Below, in pieces: positions 53,297 through 63,481 of a stretch of DNA of 64,000 nt. Source of the stretch: Plantactinospora mayteni (GTDB taxonomy: Bacteria > Actinomycetota > Actinomycetes > Mycobacteriales > Micromonosporaceae); assembly GCF_016862935.1 (NCBI RefSeq), contig NZ_BONX01000012.1, positions 1-64,000 of the forward strand. Direction: 5' to 3'. The first letter of the stretch is position 1, and every line of letters starts with the position of its first letter. The notes below the pieces were generated by a model. The model did no database searches. It was not told the origin of the DNA and was given only the letters and a program-made list of their open reading frames with translations. A program made the position numbers and the translations under genes.

Positions 53297-55336
53297 TCAC
53301 TCGGGTTCCAGGTGCACCCGGCCCCGGCCGAACGCGTCGGTCCGGCCCCACCGCCCCGGAATGCCGACCAACTCGATCCGGCCGAGCCGCTCCGGAATCG
53401 CCGGGTCGATCGTCAGGTGGTCCTGGTGCGGGCGCAGGCCGAGCAGGGTACGGAGCAGCACCAGCGTGGTCCCCGCCGACGAGCAGTGTGGACTGCACGC
53501 CCGGGGGTACTGCACCGGATACTTGGTACGCCGTCGGTCGTAACCGGCGAACGCCTCCGGCATCCGGCCGCCGAAATACCCGGACGCCTCGACCATCGCC
53601 ACCGCCAGCCGGGCCGCCTGCTCGGCGAAGCCGTACCGGCGCAGTCCCAGCGCGATGAGCGAGTTGTCCGACGGCCAGATCGCGCCGGTGTGGTAGCCGA
53701 CTGGGTTGTAAAATGCCTGGTCACGGGCGAGCGTCCGGATTCCCCAGCCGGAGAAGAGATGCCGGTCGAGCAGCACCTCGGCCACCTGCTCCGCACGGGA
53801 GTCGTCCACGATCCCGCTCCAGAGCAGGTGGCCCATGTTCGAGGCGAGGGCGTCGACCTGGCCGCCCTCGGCGTCGAGCGCGAGCGCGTAGTAGCCCTGG
53901 TCGGCGATCCAGAAGTCCCGGTTGAACCGGTCGCGCAGGTCGGCCGCCTCCTGCTCCAGCCGGTCCGCGTACGCCGGGTCGTTCCAGAAGGTACGGGCCA
54001 GCCGCGCGCCCCGGACCTTCGCGTCGTACGCGTAGCCCTGTAGTTCGCAGGTGGCCCGGGGGTTGCCCGGCAGCCGACCGTCGGCGTACGTGACGGAGTT
54101 CCAGGAGTCCTTCCAGCCCTGGTTCTCCAACCCGCTGGGACTGCGGCGCTCGTACCAGACGTAGCCGTCGTCCATCAGATTGCCGTACGTGTCGATCCAG
54201 GCGAGCGCCGACCGGGCCTCGTACTCCAGCAGCCGCACCGTCTCGGCGTCCCCGGTCCACCGCTCGTACTCATCGAGCAGCACCACGAAGAGCGGCGTGC
54301 AGTCCGCCGCGCCGTAGTACGTGGTGTACGGGCTGTCCCCGAAGCCGCCCGGCTCGCCGTACCGGATCTCGTGCATGATCTTGCCCGGCTCCTCGTCCCG
54401 GAAGTCGTCGACCCGGCCACCCTGGAGCAGGGCGAGCACCCACAGCGCGCTGCGGGCGATCTGCGGTATGAACGGCAGGGTCTGGAAGCCGGTGACCAGG
54501 CTGTGCCGGCCGAACAGGGTCATATACCAGGGCAGCCCGGTCGCCATCAGCTTCACCTGGCTGGTCAGCCCGATGTACTGCAAGGCGGCGAGGTCGACCA
54601 GGCTCCGCTGGTACGCGTCGTCCAGCGTCTCGGAGTCACAGGTGAGCTTCGGGGCCTGGTCCAGCCATTCGCGCAGCTCGCGCCGTTTCTCCGGCCAGGC
54701 CTCCTGGTAGCCGCGCAGGTTCTCCCGGACGTCCCGGCCGCCCGCACCCTGGATCGTGCCGATCGCCCGGAGGGTCGTGGACCACCTCCCGTGCGCGCCG
54801 AGTTCGATCCGGAAGGTGAGGCCGTCGGCGTCGATCTCGGCCGGCTCGCTGCTGGTCACGATCGTCTCGGCGACGTGCCGGTGCCGCTCGTGGCACAGCC
54901 GCAACCGGCCCGGTTCGACGAGCTTCGCCGTCCGCCCCGGCAGCGACCGGGATTCCCGGGCGTCGAACACGTCCGCGAAATCGGAGTCGATCTCCATCCG
55001 CAGGGTCAGCACCACCGGCTCGTCCCGGTGGTTGAGCACGGTCAACTCTTCCTCGAACGCCCCGGCGAGCGACCGCTGCCGGATCACCGAGGTCTTCGCG
55101 TCGACGTAGTGGGTCGGCTCGCCCGGCACCAGGAAGAACCGGCACTCGAAGTACTGGAGGTCGTCGATGGAGAGTTCGTGCAGCCGCTCGCCGTTGATGG
55201 TGAGCACCCACCGGGAGAGGAAGCGGGTGTCCCAGGCGAAGAGCCCGGACGGATAGTTCGGCGACGGCTCGACGTCGCCGGTGGAGTCGCTGAGCATGAA
55301 CGTGTTGCCGTCCAGGATGCTGACCAGGTCATTCAC
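53297..55336 (-). CDS. amylo-alpha-1,6-glucosidase / glycogen-debranching-like enzyme (copy B)
   Basis: A 679-residue protein. The N-terminal part (residues about 1-200) is the GDE_N-type beta domain, starting LVSILDGNTFMLSDSTGDV and including GLFAWDTRFLSRW and FFLVPGEPTHYVDAK. The C-terminal (alpha/alpha)6 barrel (about 245-640) has YMTLFGRHSL, ENQGWKDSWNSV, QGYAYDAK and TGAIWPSDNSLI, which hold the likely acidic catalytic residues (GH63/GH133-like). It should cleave alpha-1,6 or similar glucosidic bonds in the cytosol. Its GTG overlaps the SCP2 gene stop (GTGA). A close paralogue lies 530 bp upstream with the same partner. Confidence 0.83.
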   Translation of the reverse strand: MNDLVSILDGNTFMLSDSTGDVEPSPNYPSGLFAWDTRFLSRWVLTINGERLHELSIDDLQYFECRFFLVPGEPTHYVDAKTSVIRQRSLAGAFEEELTVLNHRDEPVVLTLRMEIDSDFADVFDARESRSLPGRTAKLVEPGRLRLCHERHRHVAETIVTSSEPAEIDADGLTFRIELGAHGRWSTTLRAIGTIQGAGGRDVRENLRGYQEAWPEKRRELREWLDQAPKLTCDSETLDDAYQRSLVDLAALQYIGLTSQVKLMATGLPWYMTLFGRHSLVTGFQTLPFIPQIARSALWVLALLQGGRVDDFRDEEPGKIMHEIRYGEPGGFGDSPYTTYYGAADCTPLFVVLLDEYERWTGDAETVRLLEYEARSALAWIDTYGNLMDDGYVWYERRSPSGLENQGWKDSWNSVTYADGRLPGNPRATCELQGYAYDAKVRGARLARTFWNDPAYADRLEQEAADLRDRFNRDFWIADQGYYALALDAEGGQVDALASNMGHLLWSGIVDDSRAEQVAEVLLDRHLFSGWGIRTLARDQAFYNPVGYHTGAIWPSDNSLIALGLRRYGFAEQAARLAVAMVEASGYFGGRMPEAFAGYDRRRTKYPVQYPRACSPHCSSAGTTLVLLRTLLGLRPHQDHLTIDPAIPERLGRIELVGIPGRWGRTDAFGRGRVHLEPE

Positions 55337-55740
55337 GGCCGACGCTCCCGTTCCCCGGCGACCCGGCGGCCGGCGAACCGCTCCCGGATCCGCTCCCGGG
55401 GGTCCCGGGTGCCCGGCGGCGAGGGAAAGGCGCGGCGGAAGACCAGCAGCAGCGGCAGGTTGCCGCGCACGGTCAGATCGTTCCGGTTGTACGCGGCGAG
55501 CACCTGCGCCTCACCGGTGGCGAGCTTGTCGAACAACTCCTTCTCGGTGGCGACCACGCAGTCCGCCTCCCGCTTCTCACGCGACACCAGCACGTTGCCC
55601 TGGTTGACCGCGACGAACCAGTGTTCGACCTCGCCGTCCCGGTCGAGGTCGAACCGCAGCCTTCCCCTGGCCTTGGCCGGCAGCAGGTCCGGCCCGTGCT
55701 CCTCGATCCGGCTGAAGAACTCGGCGGTCGGATCCGCCAT
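55333..55740 (-). CDS. SCP2 sterol-binding-domain protein (copy B)
   Basis: A 135-residue protein with an SCP2-like lipid-binding fold: DPTAEFFSRIEEHGPDLLPAKARGRLRFDLDRDGEVEHWFVAVNQGNV, then ADCVVATEKELFDKLATGEAQVLAAYNRNDLTVRGNLPLLL. Such domains hold hydrophobic ligands. The C-terminal tail is Arg/Pro-rich. It is translationally coupled to the glucosidase-like gene downstream by a GTGA overlap. Why a lipid-binding protein pairs with a debranching enzyme is unknown. A second SCP2 gene of the same kind lies upstream in the other module. Confidence 0.8.
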   Translation of the reverse strand: MADPTAEFFSRIEEHGPDLLPAKARGRLRFDLDRDGEVEHWFVAVNQGNVLVSREKREADCVVATEKELFDKLATGEAQVLAAYNRNDLTVRGNLPLLLVFRRAFPSPPGTRDPRERIRERFAGRRVAGERERRP

Positions 55741-55867
55741 CGGGTGACGCCTCCCTTCCCGACTCGTCCGGCGTCCCGCACACCCACTGGTGCTGCCTGC
55801 GGGTACCCGTAACCGACGTTCTGCCCGAGCCGTCGCGGTCTTCGACCTCGACCGGGCCGACGAACCG

Positions 55868-57934
55868 TCACTCCATCAGGCCCGGCGGCGTCCGGCTGTG
55901 CTCCGCCCGGCCCCGGCCGAACGCGTCGATCAGGCCCCATCGGCCCGGGATGTCCAGCAGTTCCATCCGGCCCATCCCCACCGGCAGGGCCGGGTCGACC
56001 ACCAGGTGCTCGCCGTGCGGATCCAGGCCCAGCAGGGTCCGGATCAGCAGCATCGGCGTACCGGTCGACCAGGCCTGCGGGCTACAGGCCGTCGGGTACT
56101 GCACCGGATACTTCGTCAGTGCCCGGTCGTAACCGGCGAACGCCTCCGGGAGCCGGCCGCCGAAGTACCGCCCCGCGGCGATCATCGCCTCGGCGATCTG
56201 GCCCGCCTCGTGCCGGAAGCCGTACCGGCGCAGGCCCCAGGCGATCAGCGAGTTGTCGAACGGCCAGACCGTGCCGACGTGGTAGCCGATCGGGTTGTAC
56301 CGGCCCTCCCCCTCGGCCAGGGTCCGCACCCCCCAGCCGGAGAAGAGCCGGGGCCCGAGCAGGTGCTCGGCCACCTTCCCGGCCCGGTCGTCGTCGACGA
56401 TCCCGCTCCACAACAGGTGCCCGATGTTCGAGGACAGCGCGTCCACCTGGCCGCCCTCGGTGTCCAGGGCCAGCGCGTAGTATTCCCCGTCCTCCACCCA
56501 GAAATCCCGGTTGAACCGCCGCTTCAGCTCCGCCGCCTCCCGCTCCAACCGCTCGGCGTAGACCGGGTCCTGCCAGAAGAGCCGGGCGAGCCGGGCGCCG
56601 CGCATCTTGGCGTCGTAGGCGTAGCCCTGTAGCTCGCAGGTGGCCCGGGGAAACGCCGGCAGCCGGCCGTCGGAGTACGAGATGCCGTCCCAGGAGTCCT
56701 TCCAGCACTGGTTCTCCAGGCCGTTGCGCAGGTTCCGCCGCTCGAACCAGACGTAGCCGTTGCCCATCAGGTCGCCGTACCGGTCGATCCAGTTCAGCGC
56801 GGCCCGGGCCTCGTGCTCCAGCGCCTTCACCAGCTCGGTGTCCCCGGTCCACCGCTCGTACTCGTCCAGCAGGATCACGAAGAGCGGGGTGGAGTCGGCG
56901 GAGCCGTAGTAGGGCGAGTGCGGCTGCTCCTCGAACGCCGTCGACTCGCCGTACCGGACCTCGTGCAGGATCTTCCCGGGCTCGCGTTCCCGGAAGTCGT
57001 CCAGGGTGACCCCCTGGGCCAGCGCCAGAAAGCGCAGCGTCGGCCCGGCGAGTTCCGGGGTGAACGGCAGGGACTGGAGGCAGGTGATCAGGCTGTCCCG
57101 GCCGAACATCGTCATGAACCAGGGCAGGCCGGCGGCCGGCAACGGCGGACCGGCGGTCAGTGGTGCGTACCGCAGCGCGGCCAGGTCGATCAGACTCCGC
57201 TGGTACGTCTCGGTCAGCGGCTCGCTGTCGCTGCTGAGCTTCGGCGCGCGGGCCAGCCAGGCGTCCAGGTCCTCGCGCAGTTCCTCCGGGGAACGGCTCT
57301 GGTGCCGCTGGATGCTGAGCCGGATGTCCCGACCACCGGCCCCCTCCACCAGGGTCTCCACCCGGAGCCGGGTCTGCCACTGCTGGTGCGCCCCGATCCG
57401 CAGCGCGAAGGTCACCCCGTGCCGGTCGAACTCGGCGGGCGCGGTCGAGGTGACGATCGCCTCGCGCCGGAAGGTCTCCCGCTGGTAGTAGAGCCGCAGC
57501 CGGTCCTCCTCCACCACCACCGTGGTGCCGCCGACCTTCTCCCGCACGTCCTTGATCTCGAACAGGTCGGCGAAGTCGCTCTCCACGTTCAACCGGACCG
57601 TCACCTCGACCGGCTGGTCCTCGTGGTTGAGCACGGTCAGTTCCTCGACGAAGCTGCCGCCGACCGTCCGGTGCCGGATGATCGACAGCTTGGCGTCCAC
57701 GTAGTGCGTCGGCTCGCCGGGGACCAGGAAGAACTGGGATTCGAAGTACTGGAGGTCGTCGACGGAGAGCACGTTCAGCCGGTTTCCGTCGACCGTCAGT
57801 TCCCACTTCGACAGGAACCGGGTGTCGAACGAGAAGAGCCCGGTCGGAAAGGTCGGCGACGGGTCGATGTCGCCCCGGTTGTCGCTGACCACGAAGGTGT
57901 TTCCGTCGAGGATGCTGACCAGTGGTTTCGTCAC
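55868..57934 (-). CDS. amylo-alpha-1,6-glucosidase / glycogen-debranching-like enzyme (copy A)
   Basis: A 688-residue paralogue of the 53297-55336 gene with the same two-domain layout. Shared landmarks include LVSILDGNTF, GLFSFDTRFLSKWELTVDG, FLVPGEPTHYVDAKLSI, WFMTMFGRDSLITCLQSLPF, ENQCWKDSWDGISY, GHLLWSGIVDDDRA and TVWPFDNSLI. Clear differences across the whole length mean an old duplication, so the copies may have different substrates. Its GTG start overlaps the SCP2 gene stop (GTGA). It is followed after 126 bp by the second module. Confidence 0.83.
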   Translation of the reverse strand: MTKPLVSILDGNTFVVSDNRGDIDPSPTFPTGLFSFDTRFLSKWELTVDGNRLNVLSVDDLQYFESQFFLVPGEPTHYVDAKLSIIRHRTVGGSFVEELTVLNHEDQPVEVTVRLNVESDFADLFEIKDVREKVGGTTVVVEEDRLRLYYQRETFRREAIVTSTAPAEFDRHGVTFALRIGAHQQWQTRLRVETLVEGAGGRDIRLSIQRHQSRSPEELREDLDAWLARAPKLSSDSEPLTETYQRSLIDLAALRYAPLTAGPPLPAAGLPWFMTMFGRDSLITCLQSLPFTPELAGPTLRFLALAQGVTLDDFREREPGKILHEVRYGESTAFEEQPHSPYYGSADSTPLFVILLDEYERWTGDTELVKALEHEARAALNWIDRYGDLMGNGYVWFERRNLRNGLENQCWKDSWDGISYSDGRLPAFPRATCELQGYAYDAKMRGARLARLFWQDPVYAERLEREAAELKRRFNRDFWVEDGEYYALALDTEGGQVDALSSNIGHLLWSGIVDDDRAGKVAEHLLGPRLFSGWGVRTLAEGEGRYNPIGYHVGTVWPFDNSLIAWGLRRYGFRHEAGQIAEAMIAAGRYFGGRLPEAFAGYDRALTKYPVQYPTACSPQAWSTGTPMLLIRTLLGLDPHGEHLVVDPALPVGMGRMELLDIPGRWGLIDAFGRGRAEHSRTPPGLME

Positions 57935-58302
57935 CGCTGCCCCCTCCCCCGTACCCAGTCCCGAGGTTCGTGCGCGCCGGGCGTCCCCGGCACCAGGCGG
58001 TTCAGGTAGCTGAACAGAAACAGCTTCCCCTCCACCGTGAGCCGGTTGCGCAGCAGTGCCGCGAACGGGTTCGCCTCGCCGGCGGCGATCCGGTTGAAGT
58101 ACTCGCGGTCGGTCCGGACGGTGCAGTCCGCCGCCCGGTCCGTCTGGGTGGCGCTCACGCTGCCAGCACTGAACACCAGCAGCCAGGTGTCGATGTCCGT
58201 ACCCGACTCGAGTTCGAAGCGGACCGTCCCCCGGATCTTGCCCAGCAGCGGGTCCGGGGCCCGGTGGTTGAGCGCTTCGAAGAACTCCGTGGTCGGATCC
58301 AT
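57931..58302 (-). CDS. SCP2 sterol-binding-domain protein (copy A)
   Basis: A 123-residue SCP2-like protein: DPTTEFFEALNHRAPDPLLGKIRGTVRFELESG, then DCTVRTDREYFNRIAAGEANPFAALLRNRLTVEGKLFLF. It parallels the SCP2 gene at 55333-55740 in size, order and in its GTGA overlap with a following glucosidase-like gene. It is probably the first gene of the whole leftward run, which would continue to 52247. No function is known beyond a likely lipid-binding pocket. Confidence 0.8.
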   Translation of the reverse strand: MDPTTEFFEALNHRAPDPLLGKIRGTVRFELESGTDIDTWLLVFSAGSVSATQTDRAADCTVRTDREYFNRIAAGEANPFAALLRNRLTVEGKLFLFSYLNRLVPGTPGAHEPRDWVRGRGQR

Positions 58303-58388
58303 CGCCGTGCCTCCCTCGCCTGCTCGTCCGACACCCTCCGGCCCGGCCGCGCCCGTCGCCGCCCTCCGGGTCCGTCCCTCACCATCAG

Positions 58389-58493
58389 GTGCCCGCGGAT
58401 CACCTACGCGCCGAGGTCGAGGCCGAGGCGGGAGTGCTGGCCGCCGCCCGGGACGCCGACGACATCCGGGTACGGTTCGACGGCGCGGAGTAG
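58389..58493 (+). pseudogene. possible gene remnant
   Basis: A 34-codon stretch (VPADHLRAEVEAEAGVLAAA... ending VRFDGAE and TAG) has codon use like real genes but no ribosome site and nothing upstream in frame that I recognise. It may be the tail of a decayed gene. Confidence 0.2.
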
Positions 58494-58542
58494 CCCGACG
58501 GGCTCGGGGACGCCGTTGTCGCCCGGGCCCGTCGGGCCAGTC

Positions 58543-58959
58543 TCAGTTGTTCGGTTCATCGGCGCTGATGTCGGCGAGCACGGACTGCGGCTCCCGCTCG
58601 ACCGCGAGGTCGCCGAGGGAGACCAACCCGATCAGTCGGCCCTCCTCGACCACCGGCAACCGCCGTACCCCGTACGTCCGCATCAGGTCGGCGGCGGCGA
58701 CCGCGTCGTCGTACTGCGTCACGGTGATGACGTCCTGGGTGAGGATCTCGCTCAGCGTGGCACTCGACGGGTTCAACTGTTCGGCCACCCCGCGTACCGT
58801 GATGTCGCGGTCGGTGACGATACCTATCACGTCGTCCCCGTTGGTCACGATCACGTCGCCGATGGCGCTGTCCCGCATCTCCTGGGCGGCAGCGGTGAGC
58901 GTGTCGCCGCCGTCCATGGTCACCAAGCGGGTCGTCATGAACTCTCCGACGGTCGTCAT
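58543..58959 (-). CDS. CBS-domain pair protein
   Basis: A 138-residue protein with two CBS domains: MTTVGEFMTTRLVTMDGGDTLT...GIVTDRDITVRG, and LTQDVITVTQYDDAVAAADLMRTYGVRRLPVVEEG...GLVSLGDLA. CBS pairs bind adenosine nucleotides and act as energy or ligand sensors. Many actinobacteria carry stand-alone pairs induced in hypoxia or stress. ATG 58959 is used. It is the last gene upstream of the SCP2 module in the same direction but is 240 bp away, so probably separate. Confidence 0.88.
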   Translation of the reverse strand: MTTVGEFMTTRLVTMDGGDTLTAAAQEMRDSAIGDVIVTNGDDVIGIVTDRDITVRGVAEQLNPSSATLSEILTQDVITVTQYDDAVAAADLMRTYGVRRLPVVEEGRLIGLVSLGDLAVEREPQSVLADISADEPNN

Positions 58960-59384
58960 CCTGCTCCCCTCTCAATGTCAGCCGACCCGGTCTACCCGGG
59001 CAGACCTCGACGTAACGCCCGCCTTCCCCGACCTGCGGTCGATCGTTCAGAGTCGGGCCCGGACAGGTTCGCTCGGCACCCGCCGACCCAGTCGGACCCG
59101 CCGGCGCACCGCCACCACCGCTCCGGCAGGTAGCACCGAAGCGCATGATCAGGGCGTTGTCCACAGGTACCGCAGTTGTCCACAATCCGGCGCCAGTTCG
59201 TTCTATGAAGTGCGCAGGTGTGCGATTCTCGGCCGAGAGGAAGGGAGGACGTGATGATCGACCGGTTCACCAGCACGTACTCGACCACCGCGTGGGGTTC
59301 TTGGTGGTACACGAGCACGGACCACCGCGGCGCAGGCGCTGACCGCTCGCAGGCCGTGGGTCGGGCCGAGGCGGTCAGCGGCGC
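58960..59384. other. gene-free region with paired DnaA-box-like sites
   Basis: A 425-bp region between the CBS gene and the epimerase gene. TTGTCCACA occurs at 59157-59165 and 59176-59184 in the same orientation, 19 bp apart; it equals the preferred DnaA box of Streptomyces. An ORF starting at 59254 behind GGAAGGGAGG runs into the epimerase gene on the opposite strand and is not accepted. Confidence 0.5.
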
Positions 59385-60230
59385 TCAGGCGCGGTCGGCG
59401 TCGACGTGGTCGCGCCAGGAGTGCTGCGGCGCGAAGCCGAGCAGGTCCCGGGCCCCGTCGATGGCGAGCAGGGTCTCGAACTCGCCGACCTCCCGGCGCA
59501 GCGGCACCCCCGGGAAGACCTCGGCGAGCAGGTCGACCGAGGGCCGGTCCATGATGGTGTCGGCCGCCGCGATGATCACGTTCCGGGCTCCACTGACCGG
59601 CGCTTCGAGCCCGAGCCGGCACGCCTCGGCCACGTCACGTACGTCGATGTAGCCCCAGAGGTTCCACTTCCGGCTGTGCGGGTCGGCCCAGAACGACGGC
59701 ACCCGCTGGTAGTCCTCGGGCAGGAAGATGTTGGAGAGCCGCAGCCCGACGAACGGGATGCCGGACCAGCCTGCGATGTGCTCGGCGAGGCTCTCGCTGA
59801 CCACCTTGGACAGCGCGTACGTCGTGGTCGGCACCGGAAAGTGCGCCTCGTCCACGGGCGCGTACCGGGGCGGGGTGTCGAACGGCAGCCCGAGCGTGGT
59901 CTCGCTGGACGCCCAGACCACCCGGGCGAGGCCGAGCTGCGCCGCGCCGAGGAAGACGTTGGAGTTCATCGTGCTGTTGGCGCTCAGCGTCAGCGCCGGA
60001 GTCCGCAGCCCGGGGGCGGGGATGTTCGCCAGGTGCACCACCGCCTCGGTGCCGTGCAGCACCTCGACCGCCTGCCCGTAGTCGGTCAGGTCGGCCCGGA
60101 GCAGTGGCACCCCGAGGTCGACCGGCGCCGGCTCGACGTCGGTGGCGACCACCTCGTGGCCGTACGCCAGCAGGTGCGCCACGGCGGCCCGACCGGCCTT
60201 GCCACTGGCTCCGGTGACGCAGATCCTCAT
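59385..60230 (-). CDS. NAD-dependent epimerase/dehydratase family protein
   Basis: A 281-residue extended short-chain dehydrogenase. The Rossmann motif is RICVTGASGKAGRAAVAHLL, and the Tyr-Lys pair is YALSKVVSE. VVHLANIPAP and LWGYIDVRDVAEAC are usual family landmarks, as in sugar epimerases or uronate dehydrogenases. The substrate cannot be named. ATG 60230 is the first residue of the Rossmann motif and is preferred. It is followed downstream by nothing close in the same direction; the next gene upstream (PPOX) is 103 bp away. Confidence 0.85.
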   Translation of the reverse strand: MRICVTGASGKAGRAAVAHLLAYGHEVVATDVEPAPVDLGVPLLRADLTDYGQAVEVLHGTEAVVHLANIPAPGLRTPALTLSANSTMNSNVFLGAAQLGLARVVWASSETTLGLPFDTPPRYAPVDEAHFPVPTTTYALSKVVSESLAEHIAGWSGIPFVGLRLSNIFLPEDYQRVPSFWADPHSRKWNLWGYIDVRDVAEACRLGLEAPVSGARNVIIAAADTIMDRPSVDLLAEVFPGVPLRREVGEFETLLAIDGARDLLGFAPQHSWRDHVDADRA

Positions 60231-60333
60231 CGAAACTCCCCCTCGACGTGCCGGGCCCGAGCCTCGGCGTGTGATCGGCGACGATGCCGCCCCCGGCGAC
60301 CCGGGCCGGGTGCCGGTGCCGGACAGACCCGGC

Positions 60334-60804
<471 letters not shown>

Positions 60805-60852
60805 CTACCCACAGACCCGCCCAGCGCCACTCCGGCGGGGCGGGCACCGGAG

Positions 60853-61887
<1,035 letters not shown>

Positions 61888-62005
61888 CTACCCAGCCGCT
61901 CGGCCGGCCCGGCAAGCCGATTACCACACCGCCCACCATCCGGTCAGCTCCCGGCGGTCCGACCGGCCGGGGCCGCCCCGACCCCGGCGCAGCCCGGCCA
62001 GCCCG

Positions 62006-62045
62006 GCGCAGATGGCGATGCCCGGCGCAGATGGCGATGCCTGGA
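62006..62045. repeat. 19-bp tandem duplication upstream of asd
   Basis: GGCGCAGATGGCGATGCC occurs twice head-to-tail in the spacer between asd and the M16 gene. Two copies only, so it may be recent and unstable. Confidence 0.7.
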
Positions 62046-62119
62046 CCTGTGACCACCGCCGGCCTGCCGGGGGCTCCACGGAGCAGCCGCCCGGCACACC
62101 CGGCCCGGCGCGGGGGCCG

Positions 62120-63481
62120 TCAGCCGGCGGCGTCGACCACCTCGCCGAGCCCGCTGGCGACCAACTCGTCCCGGATCACCGCCGCGTCGCCCTCGATCAC
62201 CAGGGTCAGCCCCTGCGGGTGCAGGTGCGTCGCTGCCGCCGCCGACACCGCCGGCTCGGCGGTCGACAGCAACTGCTCGCGCAGGGTCGCGTGGTAGTCG
62301 TCCGGCAGGTCGTGCACGACCAGCGTGGCGAGCGCGCTGGCGATGGCCCGGGGCGTCTGCAACTCCACCGAGAGCTGCCCGGCCCGCCAGGCCCGGGCGA
62401 CCGCCAACTCCGGCTCGGTCACCCCGGCGTCCCGGGTACGGGTGATCTCGCCCACCGCGTCCACCAGGGCCGGCGCGGTCACCGCGGTCTGCACCCCGGA
62501 GCTGACCACGAACCGCCCGAACCGCCGCGAGTGGCCGAACTCGGCCCTGATCCCGTACGTGTAGCCGCGTACCTCCCGGATCAGGTGGTTGAGTCGGGAG
62601 GTGAAGGCACCGCCGAGCACCGTGGCGGCCAGCGCCATCGGCACGTAGTCGGGGTGCGCCCGGTGCGGTGCGGGGTGCCCGAGCCGCAGCGTGGACTGGA
62701 CCGAGCCGGGCCGGTCGACCAGGATGATCCGTCGCTCGTCCCGGGTCCGCACGCCGAGCGGCGGACCGGCCGGCTCCGCCGCGCCGTCCGCACCGGCGAA
62801 CGCGGTGGTGCCGAGTTCGTCGAGGTCGATCCGGTCCAGGTCGCCGACGACCAGCAGGGTGCCGAACCGGGTCAGCCAGGCGGCGTGGAACGACGTGACG
62901 TCGTCGACGGTGACGGCGGCCACCGAGTCGGGATCGCCGTCCATCGGGCGGCCGGGCCGCTGGTCGGCCCCGAACAGGTCGGCCCGGAGCGCGGCATCGG
63001 CCCGGGGCCCCGGGTTCGCCCAGTACATCCGCAGCGCGGTGACCTCGTCGTCGCGTACCCGGGTGATGTCCGCCGGGTCGAGGCGTGGGGTCCGGACGGC
63101 CTCGGCCAGCAGCTCCACCGCGGCCGGTAGCCGCTCCACCGGGACCTGCACGCTGACCTGGAACGCGTCCCAGTCGGTGGCGATGGTCAGCTCGGTGCCG
63201 AGCCCCTCCAGCGCCAGCGCGTACGCCGTGGAGTCGCGCCGGGTCGTCCCCTCCTCCAGCGCCTTCGCGAGTACCCCGGAAAGCCCCTCCCGGCCGAGCG
63301 GCTCACGCCCGGCGCCGCCGTCGAGCATCAGCACCGCGACGGCGAGGTGGTGCCCCGGCAGGTGGGCGGCGACGACCTTGCCACCGGCCACCGCCTTCCG
63401 GACCACCCGGGGAAAGGTGTACGGCCGGGCGGCCCCGGTCGGCGGCCGTTCCGTGCTCAGGATGGGGCCGGGCTCGGTCAT
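62120..63481 (-). CDS. M16-family peptidase-like protein without HxxEH
   Basis: A 453-residue protein with the two M16 half-domains: the N-terminal half ends near residue 220, and the C-terminal half includes APHRAHPDYVPMALAATVLGGAFTSRLNHLIREVRGYTYGI, the R/Y substrate-binding region. The zinc motif HxxEH expected near residue 60 is replaced by GLSGVLAKALEEGT, so it should be inactive and act as the partner of the next gene, as in paired M16 proteins. ATG 63481 overlaps the TGA of the upstream M16 gene (TGATG). It is probably cytoplasmic. Confidence 0.85.
   Translation of the reverse strand: MTEPGPILSTERPPTGAARPYTFPRVVRKAVAGGKVVAAHLPGHHLAVAVLMLDGGAGREPLGREGLSGVLAKALEEGTTRRDSTAYALALEGLGTELTIATDWDAFQVSVQVPVERLPAAVELLAEAVRTPRLDPADITRVRDDEVTALRMYWANPGPRADAALRADLFGADQRPGRPMDGDPDSVAAVTVDDVTSFHAAWLTRFGTLLVVGDLDRIDLDELGTTAFAGADGAAEPAGPPLGVRTRDERRIILVDRPGSVQSTLRLGHPAPHRAHPDYVPMALAATVLGGAFTSRLNHLIREVRGYTYGIRAEFGHSRRFGRFVVSSGVQTAVTAPALVDAVGEITRTRDAGVTEPELAVARAWRAGQLSVELQTPRAIASALATLVVHDLPDDYHATLREQLLSTAEPAVSAAAATHLHPQGLTLVIEGDAAVIRDELVASGLGEVVDAAG

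Noticed and set aside
59157-59184. Chromosomal replication origin
   Set aside because: Only two DnaA-type boxes, no dnaA/dnaN/gyrB neighbours and no AT-rich unwinding region.
59254-59652. Small rightward ORF behind GGAAGGGAGG (starts MIDRFTSTYSTTAWGSWW)
   Set aside because: Most of its length overlaps the epimerase gene on the other strand. A short real peptide of about 40 residues cannot be excluded, but nothing supports it beyond the ribosome site.
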